Shown: positions 1 through 7,533, numbered from the stretch's first letter. The stretch is 10,022 nt of DNA from CAISIP01 sp046594635 (GCA_046594635.1 JBKJRR010000216.1:1-10022); one strand, 5' to 3'. The notes: generated from the letters alone by a model not told the origin. Translations and numbers: made by a program.

Positions 1-885
1 GTGTCGCCGCTGATGACTCCAGTGAGAGTACGTGTCGCCAGGCTGGCGGAGGTGTTGGCGTCATAGACTTTGTTGCTTGCCGTCACGCTGCCGGTGATCG
101 CAAGTGCGCTGATGTCAGCAGTTGTCGTTGCACCGCTGTTCACTGTGTAGTTGGCTGCATCTGCACCAGCCAAGCTCAGGCCGGTCGCCGTCACCGTCTT
201 TGCAGTGCCTACGTTCTTGTCAGCGAACGTCGCTGTTCCACCCGAATAACCGACCGTATCGCCAGAGATCACGCCAGTGAGAGTACGCGTAGCCAAGGTA
301 GCAGCCGTATTAGCGTCGTAGACTTTGTTGCTTGCCGTCACGCTGCCGGTGATCGCAAGTGCGCTGATGTCAGCAGTTGTCGTTGCACCGCTGTTCACTG
401 TGTAGTTGGCTGCATCTGCTCCAGCCAAGCTCAGGCCCGTCGCAGTCACAGTTTTTGCAGTGCCTACGTTCTTGTCAGCGAACGTCGCTGTTCCACCCGA
501 ATAACTCACCGTGTCGCCAGAGATCACGCCAGTGAGAGTACGTGTCGCCAGGCTGGCGGAGGTGTTGGCGTCGTACACCTTGTTGTCGGCCGTCACGCTA
601 CCGGTGATCGACAACGCAGTGATCGTCCCGATATTCGCGTTCGCGCTGGTGGACGCAAGCTGGTAACCATAAACCGGCCGGGTTAGCCCGCTATCGGTCG
701 CACCGGCAATGGTGATTCCGGTCACATTGACATTGCGACTTGCCCCCACGTTACGCGAGTCATAAGTACCCGACGTCGGATTGCTCAGCGTCACTTTATC
801 GCCATCCACGGCACCACTGGTTGCGTAATGCCCGCCAGCCAGGGTCGCGGCAGTGGAGCCATCGTAGACTTTCGAAACCGCGCCG
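1..885 (-). repeat. YDG repeat array of the adhesin, continuing beyond the left edge
   Basis: Four K-V-Y-D-[GA] cores are visible, with tyrosine codons at 864, 573, 318 and 63. Each unit reads approximately ITGSVTASNKVYDANTAATL, ATRTLTGVISGDTV, YSGGTATFADKNVGTAKTVT, LSLAGADAANYTVNSGAT. The first unit is 291 bases and diverged; the next two intervals are exactly 255 bases (85 residues). The array continues past position 1, since the frame is still open within the fourth unit. YDG domains (PF18657 type) are stacked surface-protein modules; the number of copies outside the window is unknown. Confidence 0.9.
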
Positions 886-3800
886 GATACCGAAGTCGTC
901 AGACTCGGAGTGATAGTCGGCGCCAGGCTGTAAAGAAAGCCATTACCAATATCTAGCGCTGGATTCAACGCGTAAACGCCGTATGAAACGTTGTACCGCT
1001 TGAACCCGTAAGTGAGACTGAGATCACCCCGTGTGTCATTGGCGGGATCCGTCGACCAGACCAACCAACGCCCTCCTGCACCTGTGCTCAGTGTGTTGTT
1101 GCCAGGATTCAGAAATTTGCCACCCGCGGCCAATACGATGGCGTCGCCACCGCCAGATACGCCGATATTTCCGGCCAAGGTGATATCACTGGTGACGGTG
1201 CTGGCACTGACGCTGCCTGCCGTCACCGAACCCAGTGTCAAGGCATTGGAATCTACCAGCACGACCGCTGCGCCACTGCTCACCTGGACCGTGCCGAAGT
1301 TATTCGCAGTATTCGTGAAACTTGCATTGCCGCTGCCCGTATCGAGCGTCAGAAGACCGCCGCCGGCATTGGAGGTCAACACCCCCGCGCCGACAATTGC
1401 GCCACTGGTCGTCGTACGCAAGGTGATGGCGGCACCGGTCGATACTGCACCGGCATAAGTCTGGTTGCCCAATGTGCGGACCAAAGTACCGCCCAGCGAC
1501 AAGCTGGTTGTGGCACTCTGGGTCAAGGAGGCCAGTGCTGTGGTCGCTCCCACGGGCCCAGCCAGACTCACGGCGCCGGATCCGACCAGGCTCAATGCGC
1601 CCGGCCCGTCCACCGCGCCTGTCAGCGTCAACACATCTGCGCCGGTGGCCACACCTATTGTGCTTGCCGTGGTCACGGTAACGTTGCCCGCCAGCGACGC
1701 CGCACTACTTCCAATCAAGGCGCCGGCGCCGCCAACACCATTGCCATTGATGCTCAGACTCTCGGCACCCAGCGCAGCGTTGTCAACCCGCAATGTTGCA
1801 CCTGTTTGTACCAACGTTGCACCCACGACTGAGCCAAGTGCAGTTGCGTGGGCTGCAACCAAGGTTCCGGCCGACACTGTGGTGGCGCCGTCGTAGGAGC
1901 TGGCGCCAGTCAGCGTCGTCACGCCAGAGCCAGACTGCATCAGTGCGCCAGTGCCGCTGACAATTCCGCCGTAGGTCAACGTATCGGAACGATTGAACTC
2001 AAGCACGCCGCTATTTAGCACGTTCGCGCTGCTGATGCTGCCCGCGGTCCCGCCAATGCCAATTGACAATGTTCCGGCGCCGATCGTCGTGTCGCCGGTA
2101 TACGTGTTGGCGCCGACGAGCGTCAACGCACCGGAACCGATCTTGGTCAGCGCGCCACTGCCGCTGAGCACCCCGCTGAATGTGCTGCTGCCTCCTGCTC
2201 CCGTCGTCAACGTCGCGCTTCCCAGCGTCACATTGCCCGCCCCTGCAATTGAACCAATCGTCTCGCCCGTGCTGTTCAAGTCCAAGGTCGCACCCGATGC
2301 CAACGTCAGCGCCGACGTGTCGGCGATTGCGCTGCCGCCAGCCAGGCGCAAAGTGCCTGCACTCACAGTATTCGTCCCGGTATAGGTATTGGCTCCCGAC
2401 AAAGTCACCATACTTGCCGTGGTCTTGTTCAGCCCCACCACGCCGCCCAGGATCGCGCTCACTGCGCCTGCCTGCATGTCATAGGCCGACGTACTGGTCA
2501 GTGTCCCGGTCGAACCCGTGATGTTGCCCGAGATGAGTTGAACCCCGGCAACCGTGTCGCTGTTGCCCGCGATCGCTAGCGTACCGCCCGAGACCACTAG
2601 CGTGCTGGAGTCGGCCAGGGTGTTGGACGCGTGACCCAGGTTCAGTTGTCCCGCGATCACCGTGGTCGCACCCGTGTACGTGTTCGTCGCGTTGAGTGTG
2701 ACCGTGTCGACCGTCGTCTTGCCGGCGCCGGCCGTGCCTGCCAGCACCGCGTTCACCGTACCCGATCGCAGGTCAAACGCCGCTGTCGAGGTCAGTGCAC
2801 CTGAACCGTTGATCGTGCCCACACCCTGCAAGGACACCGAGGCCACCGTGTCGTTGAAAATGCCCAGGTTCAGTTCCGCCGTCGCACCGTTCACAGTCAC
2901 CGCTGTTGCATCAGCCAGCACGTTGCTTGTGCCCAGCGCCAGCGTACCCGCCGTCACGCTCGTCCCGCCGGTGTAGCTGTTCGCGCCTGAAAGCGTCACC
3001 GTCCCGACTGCAATCTTGTTCAACCCGACCGTGCCGCCCAGGATCGCGCTCACTGCGCCTGCCTGCATGTCATAGGCCGACGTACTGGTCAGTGTCCCGG
3101 TCGAACCCGTGATGCTGCCCGAGATGAGTTGCACCCCGGCAACCGTGTCGCTGTTGCCCGCGATCGCTAGCGTACCGCCCGAGACCACCACCGTGCTGGC
3201 GTCGGCCAGCGCGTTGGTCAGGTGCCCCAGACTAAGCGTACCGACGCTCACCGTGGTAGCACCCGTGTACTGGTTCTGCCCGTTGAGTGTCAGTGTGCCC
3301 GCGCCAATTTTGGTCAGGGAGCCGGTCGTGGCTGCGCTCGCGCCTGACATCGTCAGGTTATTGGTCGAAACATCAATGGAAGAGGCGGTACCGGCTATCA
3401 GGGTGAACGCGCGATCGGTTGAAGCGGTAGAACCGGTGTATTGCAGTGTGCCGCCGCCCAGCACCAGGTTTGAGGCTGCGGCAGTCGCTGCACCAAGATT
3501 CCCTGCAACTCCACCGTTACCGATAGCGCCTGCGCTCAAAATCCCATCATTGATTGTTGTCGCTCCGGTATAGGTATTCACTCCACTGAGCGTCACCGTA
3601 CCCGCTGTCGTTTTGGTCAGCGCCACGGCGCCGCCCAAGATCGCGCTCACTGTGCCGCTCTCAACCGCATAAGAAGTACCCGTGAGCACACCCGCCGCAC
3701 CGGTGATGCTGCCGCTGGTGAGCGTCACTGCACCCACCGTATCGCTGAACCCGGCCATGCTCAGCGTGCCTCCCGATACCGTCACGGCGCCCGACGAGAG

Positions 3801-6800
3801 CGCATTGGTCACCCCGTAAGCCAGCGTGCCTGCGTTCACCGTCGTCAGACCCGTGTACAGGTTCAGACCTGACAACGTCAACGTGCCCGTGCCACTCTTG
3901 GTCAATCCACCCAGGCCGCTGGCCACACCGCCATAGGTCGCCGTGGTGTTGCTCGCATCGCCAATCGTGAGTGTGCTCCCCAGCGTCGTACCGCCGATGC
4001 CCGTCATCGAGTCTATCGTTTTGGCCGCACCAATCGTGAACGTCCCCGCGTTTGCCACCCCGGCGCTCGCCTCGATCGTGCCAGTCGCATCCAGCGCCAG
4101 CGTGCCTGCCGATATCGTCGTCGCACCCGTGTAGGTGTTGGAGCCGCTCAAGGTCAGCGTGCCAGTTCCTGCCTTGGTCAACCCGCCCGTGCCACTGATC
4201 ACACCGTCATAGGTCGCTGTGGTGTTGCTTGCGTCACCAACCGTCAATGTGTTCGCACCCAGCGTCGTTCCGCCAGTGCCCGTGATCGAGTCAATTGTCT
4301 TGGCCGCCGCAATCGCGAACGTCCCTGCATTTGCTACCCCGGCGCTCGTCGCGATCGTGCCGGTCGCATCCAGCGCCAGCGTACCCGCCGAGATCGTCGT
4401 CAATCCCGTGTAGGTGTTCACACCACCCAAGGTCAGCGTGCCCGTGCCCGCCTTGGTGAGCGCCGTGCCCGACACCACCCCGCTTAGCGTCAGCGTGCCC
4501 GCGCCACCCATCGTGCTCGCCGCGCCGATCGCGACCGTGCCACTGAGGGATGCCGTGCCCGTGCCCGTCAACGCACCAACACCCCCAACACCTGTGCCAG
4601 TGATCGTCAACCCTTCGGCGCCAATCGCAACCCCATTGATGTCCAGCGTCGCGCCAGAGGCCACCGTCGTCGCCCCCGCCGTCGTCCCCAGCGCAATCGC
4701 GTTTTGAGCCGTCAGCGTCCCCGCACTCACCGTCGTCAATCCCGTATAGGTGTTCGCGCCACTGAGTGTCACCGTGCCCGCAGTCGTCTTGGTCAGGCCC
4801 ACAGATCCACCCAAAATCGCGCTCACCGTGCCGCTCTGCATGTCGTAGGCCGCGCTCGACGTCAACACGCCTGTGGTCCCGACAATCGCACCCGCTATCA
4901 GCTGCACACTGGCCACTGTGTGGTTGAACGCCGCCAAGTCGAACGTGCCGCCATTGACCACCACCAATCCGCTGGACAAGGCATTGTTAGCTCCGTAGAG
5001 CAACGTGCCGCCGTTGATCGTTGTCGCGCCGGTATAGTTGTTCACATTCGACAGTGTCAGCGTGCCGGCGCCGTTTTTAGTGACGACCGTCGACCCCGAG
5101 ATCGTCCTAGCCGCGGCCTGCGTGACATTGCCGGTCGCATTCAGGTTAAGTGTGCCGCCCAGCAGGCTCACGTTCTGTAATGAATTGATCGCGCCCGGCG
5201 CGTTCAAGGTCAGCCCCAGGGCACCAACTGTCGATGTCACGTTGGCACCTGCACTGAACGTGATGTTGTTAGCAGCATTGAGAGTGAGAGTCGCCGCGCC
5301 TCCCGCCGTTTTGGCGATGGCATTTGCGACAGCGATGTCACCGAGTTGACCATTGGTTCCACCGCTAGCTGCGGTCACCACCACCGATGTCCCAAGATTG
5401 AGGGCTGTCTGAATGCTGGTCGTGGTGACAATCGCGTTGTCATTCGTGCTCGTGAAATTCGGGCTGGCCCCCACACTGGTATCAGATCCACTGGTCTGAA
5501 TCGTGATGTTGTTCGGATCAAGCAGCCACTGCCCCGCCAAGCCATGGGGTGACGCCGCATCCACCAGGCCGGTCGCCTGCAGGTTGACCTTGCTGCTGGT
5601 CTCGACAAAGCCGCCATTTCCACCGAGCACACCACCTCGCGCGGAAATTTTTCCATGAAACCCGGTCAGTTCATCGGACCACACGATGACCCTGCCGCCG
5701 TCGCCGATACCGGTGGCGTCGGAGCGCACCGTCGCATCATCACCCATGAATGTGCGCGCCGCGGTCTGAACGCTACCGTCGCCACCCAGATAGTCACCAC
5801 CCATCAGCACCGTGCCGCCTCCAGAGTGCCCGGCCGCATCGACGTGGGCCCGATTGAACAGGCCCACGCGCTCACCCAGCAACTGGATCGTGCCGCCTGC
5901 ACCTGACGCGCCAATAGCTTCGACACGACCATCGACGGCCACGGTGCCATTGCGCGCCCGGATCGTAATAACACCACCCTTGTCGCCATTGGCGCTGACC
6001 ACGGAACTGCCGCCAAGCGTGACCTCGCCCGCCGCCTCGAGTTCGATCCGGCCTCCACCCGCGGCCCGGATCACGCCGTTGTTGTTGATCGCGCCGCCTT
6101 CGAGCCGGATCACACCGTTGCGCGTGCTGATCGCATTGGCCTGGACGATGCCGCCGTTGTTGACCACCGACCGCGCAATCGCGTCCGCAGCCCTGGCCGT
6201 CATCACGATATTGCCGCCGTCGGCAACCACCAGGTTCCGGTTGTCGACCATCGCGTCGACCGCGCCCTGATCGACCGCCAGGCTGACCAGGCTGTTGCCA
6301 TGGAGGTTGAGCGTGGCCTGCGCACCGGCCGCCAAAACAACCGTGCCCAGACGCGCGCTGACCATGCCCTCATTGACAACCTGCGGTCCGACAAGTGCCA
6401 CGTAGCCGCCGTCTGCTGCCGTGATCGTGCCGCGGTTGATGACCGAGCCAGCCGTATTGCTTCGCACGCCCAGCACATGGCGCCCGGCCATGAAGTCGCT
6501 GTCGGACAGGTTCAGCGTTGACGCCAGCATGCCGCCCACGTTGACCTGGGCATTGGCACCGAAAAGGATGCCGTTCGGATTGAGCAAAAAAACCTGGCCA
6601 TTGCCCGTCAGGGAACCCAGGATATTGGACGGGCTATGCCCAAGGACCCGGTTCAGGACGATGGACGACGGGCCGGGCTGATTGAAACGTACCACCTCGC
6701 CCGGCGCAATACCAAAACTCTGCCAGTTGATCGCCGCACGGTTGCTCGTCTGCTCGACGTTGAGCGCCGCACTGGAGCGCAGGATGGTCGCATTGCCGGA

Positions 6801-7037
6801 CGAAACCTGACCGCCTTCGGGCAAAGCATGTGCGCCGCCGACACAAAATCCAAGGATGAATGCTCCCGCGACGGCCTGCGCAAGCTGACCGCGGACAAGC
6901 GGGGGTATCCCCGCGCACGCACCACTATTTCGCGCCAAATTGCAAACCTCGGTTCTTAGGCCACGAGAACGACAAAAAAAAGCATTTGCTCGCGTTGGCT
7001 CATGAACCGACCAGACCGGGTCAAGGCACGCGCGCAT
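1..7037 (-). CDS. Giant two-partner-secretion (FHA-like) adhesin with PATR and YDG repeats, 3' end outside window
   Basis: A single frame of 2345 codons stays open to the left edge with no stop. After a long signal region (cleavage likely after A-H-A, residue 71) comes a TPS/haemagglutination-activity domain starting LPEGGQ, with INWQSFGI near residue 103 and NPNGI at 153-157. A glycine-rich beta-helical stretch leads to WLLDPNNITI near 505, then twelve PATR repeats (about 654-1730), a linker with RWLVW near 1990, and YDG repeats from about 2055. TPS adhesins are exported by Sec and cross the outer membrane through a TpsB partner, which is absent here. I chose ATG at 7037, the first ATG after an in-frame stop. 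A TTG at 6938, with GAGG eight bases upstream, would give a conventional 38-residue signal peptide and is a real alternative. The family is clear; the ligand and full length are unknown. Confidence 0.93.
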   Translation of the reverse strand, partial: MRACLDPVWSVHEPTRANAFFCRSRGLRTEVCNLARNSGACAGIPPLVRGQLAQAVAGAFILGFCVGGAHALPEGGQVSSGNATILRSSAALNVEQTSNRAAINWQSFGIAPGEVVRFNQPGPSSIVLNRVLGHSPSNILGSLTGNGQVFLLNPNGILFGANAQVNVGGMLASTLNLSDSDFMAGRHVLGVRSNTAGSVINRGTITAADGGYVALVGPQVVNEGMVSARLGTVVLAAGAQATLNLHGNSLVSLAVDQGAVDAMVDNRNLVVADGGNIVMTARAADAIARSVVNNGGIVQANAISTRNGVIRLEGGAINNNGVIRAAGGGRIELEAAGEVTLGGSSVVSANGDKGGVITIRARNGTVAVDGRVEAIGASGAGGTIQLLGERVGLFNRAHVDAAGHSGGGTVLMGGDYLGGDGSVQTAARTFMGDDATVRSDATGIGDGGRVIVWSDELTGFHGKISARGGVLGGNGGFVETSSKVNLQATGLVDAASPHGLAGQWLLDPNNITIQTSGSDTSVGASPNFTSTNDNAIVTTTSIQTALNLGTSVVVTAASGGTNGQLGDIAVANAIAKTAGGAATLTLNAANNITFSAGANVTSTVGALGLTLNAPGAINSLQNVSLLGGTLNLNATGNVTQAAARTISGSTVVTKNGAGTLTLSNVNNYTGATTINGGTLLYGANNALSSGLVVVNGGTFDLAAFNHTVASVQLIAGAIVGTTGVLTSSAAYDMQSGTVSAILGGSVGLTKTTAGTVTLSGANTYTGLTTVSAGTLTAQNAIALGTTAGATTVASGATLDINGVAIGAEGLTITGTGVGGVGALTGTGTASLSGTVAIGAASTMGGAGTLTLSGVVSGTALTKAGTGTLTLGGVNTYTGLTTISAGTLALDATGTIATSAGVANAGTFAIAAAKTIDSITGTGGTTLGANTLTVGDASNTTATYDGVISGTGGLTKAGTGTLTLSGSNTYTGATTISAGTLALDATGTIEASAGVANAGTFTIGAAKTIDSMTGIGGTTLGSTLTIGDASNTTATYGGVASGLGGLTKSGTGTLTLSGLNLYTGLTTVNAGTLAYGVTNALSSGAVTVSGGTLSMAGFSDTVGAVTLTSGSITGAAGVLTGTSYAVESGTVSAILGGAVALTKTTAGTVTLSGVNTYTGATTINDGILSAGAIGNGGVAGNLGAATAAASNLVLGGGTLQYTGSTASTDRAFTLIAGTASSIDVSTNNLTMSGASAATTGSLTKIGAGTLTLNGQNQYTGATTVSVGTLSLGHLTNALADASTVVVSGGTLAIAGNSDTVAGVQLISGSITGSTGTLTSTSAYDMQAGAVSAILGGTVGLNKIAVGTVTLSGANSYTGGTSVTAGTLALGTSNVLADATAVTVNGATAELNLGIFNDTVASVSLQGVGTINGSGALTSTAAFDLRSGTVNAVLAGTAGAGKTTVDTVTLNATNTYTGATTVIAGQLNLGHASNTLADSSTLVVSGGTLAIAGNSDTVAGVQLISGNITGSTGTLTSTSAYDMQAGAVSAILGGVVGLNKTTASMVTLSGANTYTGTNTVSAGTLRLAGGSAIADTSALTLASGATLDLNSTGETIGSIAGAGNVTLGSATLTTGAGGSSTFSGVLSGSGALTKIGSGALTLVGANTYTGDTTIGAGTLSIGIGGTAGSISSANVLNSGVLEFNRSDTLTYGGIVSGTGALMQSGSGVTTLTGASSYDGATTVSAGTLVAAHATALGSVVGATLVQTGATLRVDNAALGAESLSINGNGVGGAGALIGSSAASLAGNVTVTTASTIGVATGADVLTLTGAVDGPGALSLVGSGAVSLAGPVGATTALASLTQSATTSLSLGGTLVRTLGNQTYAGAVSTGAAITLRTTTSGAIVGAGVLTSNAGGGLLTLDTGSGNASFTNTANNFGTVQVSSGAAVVLVDSNALTLGSVTAGSVSASTVTSDITLAGNIGVSGGGDAIVLAAGGKFLNPGNNTLSTGAGGRWLVWSTDPANDTRGDLSLTYGFKRYNVSYGVYALNPALDIGNGFLYSLAPTITPSLTTSVSGAVSKVYDGSTAATLAGGHYATSGAVDGDKVTLSNPTSGTYDSRNVGASRNVNVTGITIAGATDSGLTRPVYGYQLASTSANANIGTITALSITGSVTADNKVYDANTSASLATRTLTGVISGDTVSYSGGTATFADKNVGTAKTVTATGLSLAGADAANYTVNSGATTTADISALAITGSVTASNKVYDANTAATLATRTLTGVISGDTVGYSGGTATFADKNVGTAKTVTATGLSLAGADAANYTVNSGATTTADISALAITGSVTASNKVYDANTSASLATRTLTGVISGD
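925..1080 (-). other. Conserved RWLVW linker between PATR and YDG regions
   Basis: The frame reads GAGGRWLVWSTDPANDTRGD, then LSLTYGFKRYNVSYGVYALN and GNGFLYSLAPTIT. A G-R-W-L-V-[YW]-S-x-[DN]-P element followed by an aromatic-rich stretch commonly precedes the first YDG repeat in large FHA-like adhesins (family knowledge). It is the only strongly aromatic segment in an otherwise G/T/A/S-rich protein, and may be a structural break between two repeat modules. Confidence 0.6.
2442..2618 (-). repeat. Near-identical internal repeat, copy 1 (pair of 3033-3209)
   Basis: This 177-base stretch matches 3033-3209 with about five substitutions and no gaps, at an offset of 591 bases, which is exactly two PATR periods (294+297). 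It encodes the same peptide block (LAIAGNSDTVAGVQLISG, then STSAYDMQAGAVSAILGG) in both copies. Neighbouring PATR units are far more diverged, so this pair was homogenised or duplicated recently. Confidence 0.9.
3033..3209 (-). repeat. Near-identical internal repeat, copy 2 (pair of 2442-2618)
   Basis: Partner of the 2442-2618 copy. The intervening PATR unit (near 2676-2850, reading LNLGIFNDTVASVSLQGVG and STAAFDLRSGTVNAVLAG) has the same layout but is clearly diverged, so the identity skips one unit. Confidence 0.9.
5079..5989 (-). other. Beta-helical linker between TPS domain and PATR array
   Basis: This part of the adhesin carries G-rich rungs such as GGTVLMGGDYLGGDGSVQTA, DGGRVIVWSDELTGFHGKIS and GGNGGFVETSSK, followed by GLAGQWLLDPNNITIQ near 5500-5550. 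The W-S-D-E-x-T-x-F-x-G-x-I and F-V-E-T-S and W-L-L-D-P-N-N-I-T-I elements recur between the TPS domain and the repeat region of large betaproteobacterial FHA-like proteins (family knowledge). A less repetitive segment with LNAANNITFSAGANV and LNLNATGNVTQAA then leads into the first PATR. No separate enzymatic or binding domain is seen. Confidence 0.7.
5990..6824 (-). other. TPS / haemagglutination-activity domain of the adhesin
   Basis: The mature protein opens LPEGGQVSSGNATI, then INWQSFGIAPGEVVRFNQP, LGSLTGNGQVFLLNPNGILFG and INRGTITAADGGYVALVGP. These are hallmarks of the N-terminal secretion domain (Pfam PF05860 family) that TpsB transporters recognise. The NPNGI motif lies at 6581-6567. 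Later segments (GGAINNNGVIRAAGGGRIELEAAG and similar) are short beta-helix rungs. The right boundary of about 280 residues is approximate because the helix continues without a visible break into the linker. Confidence 0.88.
6931..7003 (-). repeat. Diverged direct repeat, copy A (adhesin 5' end)
   Basis: Matches 8314-8384 over its whole length. The first 44 bases align without gaps with eight differences; after a variable stretch containing the T8 tract and a 2-base indel, a final 15 bases align with three differences, all transitions. On the minus strand both copies start ATG-x-x-C-C-A-x-CGCGAG and both can encode C-R-S-R-x-x-R-T-x-x-x-N-x-A-R-x-S. This copy carries the GAGG site and TTG codon of the adhesin; the other copy has neither. 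Confidence 0.75.
6974..6981 (-). repeat. T8 homopolymer at the adhesin start region
   Basis: Eight consecutive T residues on the coding strand lie between the candidate start codons ATG 7037 and TTG 6938, inside the coding frame if ATG 7037 is used. A tract of this length stands out in GC-rich DNA. One added T would bring a second ATG at 7003 (peptide MSQREQMLFF, closed in the present sequence by TAA at 6956-6958) into the adhesin frame. That would be one way to switch expression, but it is inference only. Confidence 0.6.
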
Positions 7038-7050
7038 GCCCGAGCAGGGC

Positions 7051-7065
7051 CCCCTAGTTTAGGGG
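7051..7065. other. Small perfect stem-loop over the stop of the 108-residue gene
   Basis: CCCCTA, a 3-base loop and TAGGGG form a perfect 6-bp stem that overlaps the TAA at 7061-7059. No T run follows directly on the minus strand, so it is not a good intrinsic terminator. It lies just before the adhesin ATG and could affect read-through or translation there, but this is speculative. Confidence 0.3.
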
Positions 7066-7385
7066 AGCACTTGAAGCAAACGTGACTGGTCAAAGACATA
7101 AAGGTTGCGACCGTGAGAGGCGTTGTAAGCCAACAACAGTTCCAGTGCCTGCCAAGCCACAAGGCCTGTCTTGAAGTCGCGCTGCCGCAATTGCAAACCC
7201 TTGAGCGCCTTCTCCCCCGCCTGTCCGGCGGCCAGTTGGAAAGCCCGGTGGCGGCCACATCGCTGGCCCTGGGCCTTGCACACCAGCACGTTGTAGACAT
7301 CGTAGATTTTCAACAACGCGTCCAATGCTTCGATGTCAGAGCCTGGCACCAGCAACTCGGTGCATGTGATCAGATTGACATGCAA
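7059..7385 (-). CDS. Hypothetical small protein upstream of the adhesin (108 aa)
   Basis: I do not recognise the family. The protein reads MHVNLITCTELLVPGSDIEA at the start and ends GRNLYVFDQSRLLQVLP. It has no signal peptide or membrane segment; it looks soluble and largely helical (ALDALLKIYDVYNVLV, TGLVAWQALELLLAYNAS) with a basic middle (RCGRHRAFQ, LKGLQLRQRDFK). Codons end mostly in G or C, as expected for a real gene here, and GAGAGG lies 10 bases before the ATG. The TAA is 21 bases upstream of the adhesin ATG and in the same frame as the adhesin, so the two may be co-transcribed. A role in adhesin regulation or assembly is possible only by position. The plus-strand frame over the same interval is less convincing. 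Confidence 0.6.
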   Translation of the reverse strand: MHVNLITCTELLVPGSDIEALDALLKIYDVYNVLVCKAQGQRCGRHRAFQLAAGQAGEKALKGLQLRQRDFKTGLVAWQALELLLAYNASHGRNLYVFDQSRLLQVLP

Positions 7386-7533
7386 CCGCGACCTCTCGCT
7401 GCAAATTTGGAGTTGCGAGCTGCGGCTTCTCGAAGCATGGCGCGCCGGTCAGGGTCCATCGAGTAATCCAGACGAGATCAATTGGCAAGATTGACATAAA
7501 CTCCCGAAAATTCACCAACTACATTGAGGCGCC
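7386..7533. promoter_or_regulatory. Divergent intergenic region between two small genes
   Basis: This gap must contain the start signals of both divergent genes. On the plus strand a perfect TTGACA lies at 7491-7496, but no good -10 hexamer follows at 16-18 bases; the nearest acceptable one (TACATT, 7520-7525) is too far. On the minus strand TTGCCA occurs near 7488 with only weak -10 candidates. The local A/T content is higher than around it, which fits a promoter region, but no promoter can be assigned. Confidence 0.35.

Larger units (their letters stand above)
1850..5078 (-). repeat. Array of 12 autotransporter-associated beta-strand repeats (PATR) inside the adhesin
   Basis: Twelve copies of a unit reading roughly K-x-G-x-G-T-L-T-L-S-G-x-N-T-Y-T-G-x-T-T-x-x-A-G-T-L are visible. 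The tyrosine codons of the Y-T-G (last copy Y-D-G) core lie at 5034, 4746, 4410, 4131, 3855, 3570, 3267, 2973, 2676, 2382, 2100 and 1893. Spacing is mostly 276-303 bases, with one long interval (336) and one short (207). Between several copies sits a second recurring block ending S-A-Y-D-M-Q-x-G-x-V-S-A-I-L-G-G or a variant, near 4845, 3675, 3075, 2785 and 2480. PATR units (Pfam PF12951 type) form rungs of a parallel beta-helix. The copies near the left end are the most degenerate. Confidence 0.9.
6825..7037 (-). other. Extended signal peptide region of the adhesin
   Basis: From ATG 7037 the 71 residues before the likely cleavage site end in a hydrophobic core (AVAGAFILGFCVGG) followed by A-H-A, a good signal peptidase I site just before LPEGG. 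The preceding part contains CRSRGLRTEV and NLARNSG, loosely resembling the extended signal peptide region (ESPR) of large TPS adhesins, in which an R-S-R-G element and a later L-A-R element are common. The usual opening M-N-K-x-Y-R is not present. If translation starts at TTG 6938 only the last 38 residues are made and the ESPR-like part is untranslated. Cleavage site is well supported; ESPR identity is inference. Confidence 0.55.

Noticed and set aside
1..885. CRISPR-like or IS-related tandem repeats
   Set aside because: The 255-bp period is a multiple of three, the units are in one open frame and encode YDG domains, so this is protein-coding repetition.
1012..6681. Many plus-strand open frames rich in P, A and V (for example at 1012-1458, 1993-2385, 3109-3573, 4414-4707)
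   Set aside because: They are the reverse complement of G/T/A/S-rich repeat codons of the minus-strand adhesin, recur with its period and have no homologous domains or good ribosome sites.
6974..7003. Intrinsic terminator formed by AGCA-AA-TGCT and the T8 tract on the minus strand
   Set aside because: The stem is only four base pairs with a two-base loop, too weak for a confident terminator, and it would cut off the adhesin transcript if ATG 7037 is the start.
6956..7300. Minus-strand 114-residue frame ending MSQREQMLFFVVLVA
   Set aside because: Overlaps the 108-residue gene in another frame with cysteine/tryptophan-rich, non-coding-like content; only its last ATG (7003) is of interest, for the T8 switch idea.
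7113..7466. Plus-strand 117-residue frame
   Set aside because: Antisense to the 108-residue gene, Q/L/R-rich, no ribosome site of quality; the minus-strand frame has better codon use.
7491..7525. Perfect TTGACA as a sigma-70 -35 element for the 123-residue gene
   Set aside because: No -10 hexamer at 16-18 bases; TACATT is 23 bases away, so a promoter cannot be claimed.
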